Source of the DNA: Cristatella mucedo
Taxonomy: Eukaryota; Bryozoa; Phylactolaemata; Cristatellidae
Direction of reading: 5' to 3'
DNA length: 64,000 nucleotides
NCBI GenBank assembly: GCA_009760855.2
Contig: WPIO01000023.1
Location: 382,001 to 446,000, forward strand
In this document: positions 1-11,170 of the stretch, piece after piece
How positions within the stretch are numbered: the first letter of the stretch is position 1
Layout: every line of letters starts with the position of its first letter
Program-made: the position numbers and the translations under genes
The notes under the pieces: model-generated
The model's input: the letters and a program-made list of their open reading frames with translations, nothing else
Told to the model about the DNA's origin: nothing
Database searches by the model: none

Positions 1-21
1 TTGGACGTAATCTTCTTTCAG

Positions 22-109
22 GAGTTCTACTCAATCTTTGGCTCAGATGCTACGTACCTTGCTCGCGAGATTAGGAAGTCATCCGGAGCTCTCAAACATG
101 TGACTATCG
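22..109 (+). CDS. MSH2: MSH2 exon W1 (mismatch-binding domain I, partial)
   Basis: The acceptor is TTCTTTCAG just before base 22 and the donor is at 110. It reads [10 protein letters not shown]...VTI plus one base, matching the DFYTAHGEDA region of human MSH2. It ends in phase 1, as human exon 1 does. In this genome the equivalent of human exon 1 is split, because an acceptor precedes this block. Confidence 0.93.
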
Positions 110-3100
110 GTAATTTACTCGTTTTGGCAGTAAGCCGGAGTGCCAGTGACCCCTTGGATCTTCAAGTCAGCCAGCTTGAACTTCAATCCTGAGCGGGCAT
201 TATGATATAGCGTTTGCTCATGATGTTACAGTTGCGTTAGTTGGTGCTGTCATTTGCTCGTGGTGTCGCTTCACTAATTGCCAAGTTTCTTCATGCTATT
301 TCATGAGGAAGATCTTCTCTGTGTTGCATATTGATCTGAGGCATAGGGAAGGTGGGCTGCCGGCTGTGTGGCACCTTTAATTTGATCCAACAAGGTACTC
401 CACAAGAATGTCATCCACAATGCTTGACTTGGACTCAGTCAAAGTAGAGCTCTCTTCTTAAAAAGGTCTAGTCCCTTATAATAATTTTTTCTGGCTATGT
501 AATGTAATGTAGTTTTGCCCTTGATATGGAGCGAAATTGACGAATGGTAGCACACGTACGAGCCTGCAAGTGTATACTAGTGCCCGGTTTCGATGGCAGA
601 ATGAGGCATTGTGCTGTTTGCTAGTTGTAGCAAATTGTTCCCTCGTGTCAGCTCCTAAGCTGCCTGTGCAGAGGGAGACCTTTGCCATGCAGCAACGTGC
701 GTATGAACTCCATCACCTCCGTGACTGTGTCAAACTACTCTCCAACTGCCGACTATGGCACATCTTTTTCAGCGGTCCTGAACTGCTACTTCTATGCTAC
801 TCACTACCTCAACTGCTCTCCTGACTCTGCTATGCTTCCCACTTTCTCTTTGTTGCGTGAGACGAAGTCTGTTGGCTACCGAATGCGTACCGAAAGCCGC
901 TTAGGCTATGAGTGTGCTATACAAAACTCTCCTGCGTAACACCCACATGGTCTTTATGACTTTGTGGAGTTACTGACGGAGATACATTAATCTGGTTCCA
1001 GGAGATCGGAAAGTGGACTATCTGACGCTTAATAAGAACCAGTTTGAGACCGTCGTGAAGGAATTACTTTTGGTCAGACTGTACCGGGTCGAAGTCTATC
1101 AGTCTCTGTCCAAGACTGGTGACTGGAAGGTTGCATACCAAGTGAGTATGCTATACCACAGCACCTGCAGAGCAGCAGAGGTTGCAAGAATGGCAGCGGC
1201 TGCAGCAGCAACACAGCAGCGGCTGCAGCCGAGCTGCGGCAGATTGATGCGAGCTAATCGACGACATCAAATGTCTATCAAAGCTTGTGTGCCTTTGCAA
1301 TCCTTCATGGTCAGTTAGTGTGTTGTCTTGTACTTTATCGAAAGCAGCTGATTAGACCTGTATTTACATTGACTTTCTTCCTTGCTTGACACCGACTCGG
1401 TGGCGATTTCCCTTTGGTTTGGGCTGCTGCATCATTAGATCTTGGCAGGTGGAGCCAAATCGGCCGACTGTAACAAAGTAGAAGCTGCTTCTACTTAAAC
1501 CTCCTTGCTGTACCCGCCGACCAATCGCAACTCTAGGGTTTGTCACATACACCCCGACCCAAACAACAATGGGTGACAGTTGCTCAGTTAAGTTTTAAGC
1601 TGTGTTTGCACTATTGACTTTCTTCCGTACCGACGCTGACTTTCCTCCAAGGACTTTCGGGCGTTTACACTATCGATTTGATGGCCGACTTAGTCCTGCC
1701 CACAATGCCCTGTTCTAGTGCGGGAGGCCGGCATGAAAGAGGGTTTCCCCAGAAAGCTGCAAAGCCATCACCCACAGAAGTTGAGTTTGCCACTGCAGTC
1801 ATCATTGTAAAGTAGTATGAAAAGAATATAAAGAAAAAGAAGATTAGCTTATAATAAAAAATCTTTTCTGGGAAAGTGCATAGGGTTAAGTAATGTGTGT
1901 CGTTAAGGGTGTGATAATGTATAGTGCTAAGCTATGTGCACTGTTACGTGTTTGATGGTGGATTCCATAAACAGACGCATGACGTCTTTTTTGTAGAGAA
2001 GTTTTAGGCTGCGGCTACTAGGCATAATCATCCAGTGTTCAAAGACTTACTCTTAATGTCTCAATAGAACTAGAGCTCATGAGCGTCAGCCATTTTTATT
2101 TTGGCCGTGGGGTGTATGTGACAGCATGGGTTTTGATTATTCGGCTGGTTCTTCTAAAAACAAAACAAAAAGTATGACCAGATTCTCATTTATAAGAGTC
2201 TGCCGACTTGGCTTCTCCCCTAAAATGTGGTGTCGTATGGTGACCTAGTAGCCCAAACCAGAAGGAAATCGGTCCAAAATCGGTCCGGATGTAGGAGGAA
2301 AGTTAATAGTGTAGACACAGCCATACCGAGGCGTTCAGGGCAAGTCCCTGTTTATGAGATGTTGATGGTTTGTAATCAAGGCTTCACCCGCTCCTACAGA
2401 GAAGACTCCACTCATCTGTATATGAAAGGCACTCACTCGCTCACCGTTTACGGAACACGTTACTAAACACTGTACACTTTCCTGACGAACCTTTTGAATA
2501 TGTTTACCTTCTTTTTCTTCTTCCTTCCCACTCGTCTACAATGATGACTGCAGCAGGGAACTCAATTGCTGCAGATGTTGGCTCTGTGGCTTCCATGGCA
2601 AATTCTCTTATTGTCCGACTGTCCTTATTTGAGGGCGGTATATGCTATATTAAGTTGGCCACCAATCTTTCCTGCATCGGTAGTGTAAACGCTCTAATTA
2701 GGAGGGAAAGGAGGAAAGTAGTGTAAACACAACAGTTTGCGGTAAACCTGGGTCTGCTGGGGCCTGCTTCGGTGTACCTACCTACATAACCATGGAGGCT
2801 CCTGTTTCCTGGGTCTTTCTGTGGTCGAACTCTTGATTAGTAAGTGTGTGGTAATAGTCGTTGAGCTTGTCGGATATCGGCAGTCGACCCACAGGCGAGT
2901 GTTTACTGAGTGCCTCTAGGCTGTATAGATCTGCTTCGAGGCTGTATAGATCGTACTAATAATTTTTGTGTGATCAAGTAGCATGGCTGATCTGCTGTTG
3001 ACAGCCGGTTGCATTGCTGTCCCTGTTTGCAGTCCGCCACCTTCCCGGTTGGCCTCGAGGCAGTGCAGCTGATTTGTGCAGCTGCTGTCCATACTATCGG

Positions 3101-6100
3101 TAGAAGTAGGAATGTTGGCTAACTTTATCACACCCTTCTTATCAGAATGAGGGCTGCTGACCCAGGCTTGCATTCCTAAACGAATCCCCTTGGGCTAGGG
3201 TATTACAATTGTCTTGTGATAGGTGTACGTGAATCCCAAATCAGCTTCTACCGGGAATGCTCGGCAACGAATGATATTCAGAAGCTCACGGCACCCTTCA
3301 GATTCACGTTTTCAAAGTATATCAATCGCTTACCTGGCATGTGCCCATTGCGGCTTTTGATCCTGTCGTGTAGAACTTGTGTCTAGGCCTGCTGTTCACA
3401 GGAAATGGTGGACTGAGCAGGTTCAGCTGCTGCGTTTTCTCGCCTGCCTCCAGTTCATGCCTTCACTGAGGTCTCATCGCTCTGTCGTCAGCCCACTATG
3501 GGACATAGTATTGTCAGCCCACCATGCTTGGGGCTCTGCGCTGGCGACAGATCATTGCCAGCATCTTGGCAATGGAGCCTGGCCTGCGAGATTTTACTCC
3601 TCCCCCTTTGTTCGCGCTGGGGCAGTGTGTTGCCGTGTGAAGCGATGGGCTGCCATCTCTGTATCGAGGAAGTTCTTATGTGCAGCATCTCAAGCTGATC
3701 AATTGTTGCTGACTTGCTGCTGTGACAACATCTGAGCGCACTTATAGGGTTTGAAAACTAAGCAGTGGAGAAAGCCTTGGTCACCCTAGAGAACATGCAT
3801 CTTTCTTTTGCTCTCGCCTTGCTGCAAACCAGGAGCAGCGTTAGTTGTGCTTGATTCTGGCTCTTTTGCATGCCGATCTGTGTTCTGTTTGTGCAGGCAT
3901 CGCCCGGCAATCTGACTGCATTCGAAGACTTACTGTTTGGAGCTGCCGATATGACCACGACCTGTGGCGTCATGTCCTTGATGCTAAGCAAAAGTGAAGG
4001 AGTGCAGGTAACCGAGCAGTCGATGATGCATCGAAGCTACCGAGTCCAGGTGCAGGTTGATGTACAAAGGGTTCCTTTGCTCAGGTAGTGTTGAGTGAGT
4101 GAGGCTTAAGGAAGATAGTTTATGGAGCTTGATTAAGTTCTGATCCAGTGCGTATTTACTTTTGGGCAGGGATAAGAATAATTATATAAACCTTTTTTTA
4201 GTTGCTTCCTAAGGGAACCGAATCTCTTTCCAGGAGCTTTACAACTCACTGCTAGAGAATCAGTAACCAAGAGAATAATAATAGTGCATTTTTATTGTGC
4301 TATAAGAGGATCTTTCTAGGCACTTATTATTTGCTGGAAAGAAATCGTGTCAGTTGATTGGTGACAATAAATGCACAATTTCCACATGCATGATCACATT
4401 AAGGGTAATTTACATCGACGAGTGAGTGCTGTAACGAATGGAACACGTGGACGTTACTACTCACTACCTCAACTGCTCTCCTGACTCTGCTATGCTTCCC
4501 ACTTTCTCTTTGTTGCATGCGATGAAGTCTGTTGGCTATCGAATGCGTACCGAAAGCTGCTTAGGCTGTGAGTGCGCTATATACAGAACTCTCCTGCGTA
4601 ACACCCACATAGTCTTTATGACTTTGTGAAGTTACTATCCGGAGATACATTACGACTAAGGCTGCTACATCGATGGATAAACTTCTCGAATCAGTTATCC
4701 TGTATTATTTTTTACCCTTGCACTCTCCCCGGACCGTCTTGGCAGAGGCATGCCGGGTGGTTTATATCCTGACTTTCATTCATTCAGCTGTATATGATTG
4801 GCTGCCTCGGTCAAGATTTAGGTCAATAAAGTCAGTCGGATACATGTTCTACAGCTTGGGGTGCTTCACCCATTGTTGCCAGCAGCAGGCTGGGTGGAGG
4901 TGCCATTGGTTGTGATGCATGTAGAGCTAGCTAATTCAGCACACACTGACTTTTAATAGTAATAATAGGAATATATTTGTATAGCACCCTCAGAGAACTT
5001 ACTGTTTCTAGGCACTTTATAAACGACCACTAAAGTAGAGTGATTCGATGCAGTATTTAAGGGACGGTGCGCTGAATGCCTGGGGACAATGCTGGAAAAT
5101 GTGAAGATGCACCCCTTGCCCCCCCCCCCCGTCTTGCTATGACTAGGCTTCCTGCTGGAGATTCCCAATTCACGAACCCTGGCAGCAACAGCACCAGGAA
5201 TGCATTTGCATAACAATAGCAAAACGATTATAAGCATGCACAATCGTACCGAATGTGATGTCGTGATTGCACACTAGGAATGCCGTTGCTTTATATGACC
5301 TTGGTCCCGAGGTTGTGGGTTCGAATCCTGCGGTGGGCGATCCTTTATTGCCACTGCAAGCAGTGGTAATAGCCGTAAAAGCTCTGCTGTCGCTATACAA
5401 AAGAGGCTGTTGAATCAGCTAGTATTTTTATTTTATTTTTTAATAGCGACGTCATTAACAGGCAGAGATATCGGAGTGGAAGGGCAGGCCAGTAGGGAGT
5501 TGGGTGTGGTGGAGTGGTGTGGCAAGCGGCCCAAGCAGCAAGCTTTTAGTTGTCCATAGGCACGTAATTTCTTATGCTCACAGCGAACATATATACTTTA
5601 AACTGGTTTTAGATGTATTGGTTTCTGTATTTGATGTTCCCAAAACTTCGGTTTGCGGAAGGAAATTCTGCAACGGACAAGATACGTGAGAAGTGCTTGC
5701 TGCCTGTAGGCGAGATTAAGTTAAGTAAGGCGTTTGCTACCGTAAGGCACGTCGATAGGTCAATGCTGTCTTCTTCCTTACTCCTTTTATACACTTGCAA
5801 AAAAATGGTAGTGTCAATACCGTAGGCCCGATCGTTTTTCTGATGCAAACAATCTGGCAAGTAATTATCTACTTGCTTCTATAATACTGTAAAGGCTGTC
5901 AAATGTGGGAGTAACAAGACGTGAGGTGCAGCATCATAGGCATGAAAACATGAGATTAACATTAGCGATCAAGTCGAGCTATAAGAGCTGAAATCTTATT
6001 GCTGAAGCTTGGGAAACACCCGATAGCCTATTGTGCCAGAAATCAGTGTTTAACCAGCTTCACCCTACTACTAAATGTCAACCAACTTGCAACCTGGCCT

Positions 6101-9100
6101 CTATGCAAGATCTTGTGTTTTATTGGTGTATATGTGTATGTGAGGTGCCAGTTTAAATTCCTTTTCTACTGATTGATGGATAACGGGAAATAGGCTATAG
6201 CATTGCGAGTTTCTGGTATGAGATGTTGTCTGCAATTTATCATGGCTCCTCGCGCTAGCGCCTGTTCGTGCTAATGCCTGCTCGTGCTGTTCTTGGTACC
6301 GTTAATAGGTCGTCGTTAATCATTCACCATACACCTTCAAGCTGTGCTGTGCTTTTTTGACTCTTACGTTTGTCTGGGTCGATATTGGAATAGTGGTAAT
6401 CTGAAATCGTGTGGTCATCCGGTGCCCTCTGTGGGTAGTAGTAGCTAGATGCAGTCATTGTGCATTGTGCTGCACCAGCTTGCCTTTTGGTCCTGTATGA
6501 GACTGCTTTGAGTGTTTATTGAATGGCTGGCTCCAAGTTTCTGGCTACAAGGTGTAACCTTTTCGTATACAATTTCATGGGTAGTAGGGCTATTGTATGC
6601 ACCCAGCAATGTGCTCGCAAAGAGGCTGTTGTTTTTACCATTTTCTTCAGCAGTTATGATGCGCATCCTTTAATTTTTTTGCTTTTAGATGGTTTCGATG
6701 GCATACTTTGAAAGTAACTCAAGGACAATCTGGCTGTCCGAATTTGCTGACGACGACAGCTTCATCAATCTGGAGGTTCGTAAGTGCAGTCGGCATGTTA
6801 AGGTACATGTCATGAAATATGAATAAGGTTGGTCCAACGATCAAATAATTGTTCAGGGTACCCTATCAAAAGGCAACATATTATAAACGAGATCAGAAGT
6901 TTTGGTGATTTACATATTAAAGAAAGCATTAAAAAAATGATTAAGCAAACCGGGTCTAACCAGGAAGTAAACAGGAGCAACTTATCTACAAATAAAAAAT
7001 TTAACGATCCCTGCATCATAAACGATTTGTGTTCCAACTTGTTAAACTTTGGTACATCGAGGTACATGTTTGCAGCTCGTTTCGGTACATGCTTGCGACT
7101 TTTATAGTTTAGCTTTGTGCTAATTCGGCCAATACTTGATGGATCAACGTGAAATTTCAAACTTAAAATCAGCTCTGCATGTACACCACTGCAAAGTAAA
7201 TTTTTATTTTTGGTTGGATAAGTTTTACCCCGGTCTGCATAGTTCGACTATGCAGACAACCCCGATCAGCTACAATAAGGCCTCCATTGATGGCCCACGT
7301 CTGAAAATCAGTAGTAGTTCTTGCCTTGGATATTATTACAGCTCGTTGGTTGCATTAATGACTTTTTTAGGCTTGTCTTGTACAATTTAATCCGAAGGAG
7401 TGCTTACTCCCATCTGGGGACGTACTTCAAGCATGCAGAATCGTAGTGGAGAGGCACGGCGCCCTTATTACGGAAAGGAAGAGAAGTAAGTGCTGTCGAT
7501 GTAAAAAAAATCTGTTATTTTTTATTGTCGAATAGTGTCGGGTTTACCCTAAAATGGAATATCGTTCGTTCAGAGGATTTTTCCAGTGCAGACATTTCTC
7601 AGGATCTGCAGCGTCTCTTAAGGGCGACTGAGAAAGCAGACTCGTACTCGTTGCGTAAGTACTTTGCATGCTTTGCATTTCAATGCCACTACATGCTGCC
7701 ACCTTTGGGCAGTAGTTTAGGAGAATATTGGACGTCGAATGTGTAGATTCACAAGTTCAAGAAGTTGTGTACTCGGCAGTTAACATGCTCTATCGTCAAT
7801 TTGTGCAAGCGATGGTGCTATTGGGCACAAGCTATCGTGGCAAGCGATGGTACAATACTTTGTCCCATCGGGTCAGGCCAAGGATGCTGCTCAACCTTTT
7901 GTTTCGTTGAATTCTGCGTTTCAGAAACCGGAGGGAAGGCGCAGGCTTTATCGTGCATGGCAGCTATCATAAAATATTTGGAGGTAACGCTCATTAGACA
8001 ATTTAAGCCACCCAATCACTAGAGCTCGGCCCACGCGGCAGTTGACTCAAAGTTTGTCAGCAGCAGGTCGCCCAGTGTGTGCGTCCGTGCTTTCAGCTGC
8101 TGTCCGATGAAAGCAATTTTGGCCAGTTCGTGGTAGCGCCGTTTGACTTGAAGCAATACGCCCGCCTCGACGGCGCTGCCATCCGGGCTTTAGACGTATT
8201 TCCCACTCTTCAGCATCAAGGTAATCGTTGCCTGCGTTGATCACCACCGTCCCTATCCTCAACTCCAGCTGGCAATTGCCTATCGCTACTAGGTGCGTGT
8301 ACTCGGTGCAAGTCTGCACCGCCCGAACGCCCGCCGCATGAGGACTCGATGCTGATCGAGGCACACGGCGACTAGACCGCGACGGCACACAGCCCGCGTG
8401 CGTCTCGCAGCGAGCTCATGTGCGAGGCACAGCGAGCAAGTGCTCCGCCGTGTTAAGTTGGATCGGCGTGAAAAGAGAACCAGGGATGCAGTTGGTGTGT
8501 CGGTGATGCTTTTGCTGAAGCCGTCGCGGAGTCTGCCTCCCACCACATGCACTATCTCTCTCCTGATAAAGGCCGCATTCATCGTTCCTTTCCGAGATGG
8601 CAGTAGTTCGTCCCGATCGATCGCTCACGTGCTCCTGGGCTTGTAGCGGCGAGCCAGTCGAGGCAGTCCAGCTTGCTGGACGTTCTGGATCATTGCCGCA
8701 CCGTCCAGGGGCGCCGACTGCTGAACCGCTGGCTTAGGCAGCCGCTGCTCGACGTCAACAAGATCGGTGAGTCCTGTTGTTGACGTCTAGTGTGGTGCTC
8801 GGGCGAGCTTCATCGGTAGCGCCACGTGTGCGATAAAACCGACAGCGATGATGGACAAATGCCCCCTGCCCGTGAGCGGCTCGGTCTGGTCGTCGAGCAT
8901 AGCAGCGGCGGTGGTTTGGCGTTCCAGAGGAGAGGCTTAATGCTGTCGAGATTTTTGTGAGCAACTCGCTGTTGCGGCAGAGCCTGCACGACGAGTACCT
9001 GGCAGCGTTACCTGACCTGCAACGTGTGGCCAAACGGCTGACGTCATCCAAGCGTGCCGGCCTGCAGGTCAGTTTGTTTTACCTATCATGAGGCACTTCC

Positions 9101-11136
9101 CTCCTATGCTGTACCGTGAAAATTTTCTATTAATAATATTATTACTAATCTAAGGCAACATTTTCTTTGTGTTTTGCATTATTGTCGCATCGATGTTGAA
9201 CAGTGCTGATACTAAGGATCGAGTGACATGGATACTGCTAGCAGCCTGAGAAGAATGACGTTGAGAGTGCTGTTTATCAAGCTCACCAATCTTGATGACA
9301 ATTATTCCTTACTTAATATGCTGTCTTTTGATCAATGTGAACTCTCTCGTGTTAAGTGTAGAACATACCAGTGAACATACTGGTTTGTGGCACTGCTGCT
9401 CCTTCAGGTTCTCCGCTTTTCACATTGATTTGTATTTCCTGTCCGGCTTTCGTCTGCAAAATTGTTCTCAATTAGTTTTTACACTTTTGCTAGTAAGACC
9501 TGCGAATCGTATGTGTGCGTGTGCATTTACGAATATAAAGATGCATTTTAGATAGCCAGCAATAACATTTTCTTATTTCATAGACAAGCCAAGTGTTCTC
9601 TGTTGATTTTTACACTTCGGCTCATAAGATCTGCAAATTGTGTCGGCCCGTGTTTGCGTACGAGTATATGGATATATTGTATACAGCCAATTCACATTTA
9701 CTTATTTCTTAGCCGTTACTTGAATGGATTAGGTCTGTCTTGCTGCAGACTTGAAAGTTAATCTTGGTAATCATTTGTCGTCCACGGGATAGATAAATGA
9801 TTAGCCACTGCGCGCAGTATGTTCTCTAGTTCACACATTCACAAGTACCTCCTTCGTAGAGCCTATATCTATTTATAGTGACTATTTGTCATTATTTCAA
9901 GACTATTTGCCATTGCCCATGTTAAGGCTGTTTTTTTGCAATGACCACCCTTTGGAGCTTATTGTGGTAAACAAATACTCATTCATGCGATTTTACTTAT
10001 TTGATATGCTCTGAGCTAGTAAATTGTCTGAGGAAGTGCTATTGCAAATTGGCTGCACCTTCTATTTTTTAGTGTCAGCAAACTTAATAGTCATGTATTT
10101 CTCAAGGTTCACCCTGTGACTGGCAGGTGCACATACATATTTGCATGTGCAAAATATTACCAGGTGCCGAGATGGTTTGGGCGCTATGAAAATGAATATT
10201 TTTTTTATATTATCAGACATGCTCCCCAGGGCAGCTGTTCATTGCAATACAGATCCAAGTCTTCAGCAGGAGATTGTGTTGTCGGCCTGGCCGGTATGAA
10301 CGGATGAGCGATTGCATATCTCATCCGGATTGCCGACTAATTACTCTTTTTTTTTTTAGCTGGTTTGAAGAGCTGGTCTTGCCTGCATTTAAGGTTCCCG
10401 AACTTCACGACTCAGGTCGTGAGTTCCAAGTCCTGCAGCAGGCAACCTTTTATTGCCTACTGCAAGCGTAGTGATACAAAAGGGTTAGCTTATTCAACAG
10501 CCTCATTTGTATAGCAGCAGAAGAACCTTCACGGCTATCATTACCACCTGCAGTAGGCAATAAATTATTACCCGCTGCAGCACTTGAACCCTCTTCTGTT
10601 GCTATATAAATGAGACTGTTTAATAAGCTAATCATTTCTTTTTTACTGGGGGAGAAACTCGGTTTCAATGCTATGCCCAGCTTCAGCTGATGCTTTTTTC
10701 CCCACTTAGTTTATATGTTTGCTAGATTTTCCTGATGGTGTACTTGCTGTGTTTGACACTTTACGGTGTGATTGTAGGATTGCTACAGAATTCACCAGAC
10801 TTTGCAAAAACTCCCCGTAATTGAAGAAGCATTGACATCCTACTCGGGCGTGCACCAATTGCTTCTTACTGACCTTATTGGAACTCCTATGAAGGTAACC
10901 CTGGTGTATAATTGATATAAGGATGTTAAACACAAAAGAGGCCATATAGCCAGCAGCTGCTTCAGCCTGTTCTCAATGCTTTGACATGCCCGGCCATGCA
11001 CTTGGTTTTAATAGCTTATTGTTTATGCTGTACTAGCTTTTTGATGACGTCAAATTCACGGCCACCACTTTTTTTTTTATTAAGATCCACCCTCATACTA
11101 GGATTTGTGTATGAAGCTTAAGCAGGTTTATGAGAG

Positions 11137-11170
<34 letters not shown>

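Noticed and set aside
6776-6780. GTAAGT at 6780 as the MSH2 exon W4 donor
   Set aside because: It gives a 4-nt frameshift into exon W5. The donor at 6776 restores the contiguous NLE-A-x-L-V-Q alignment.
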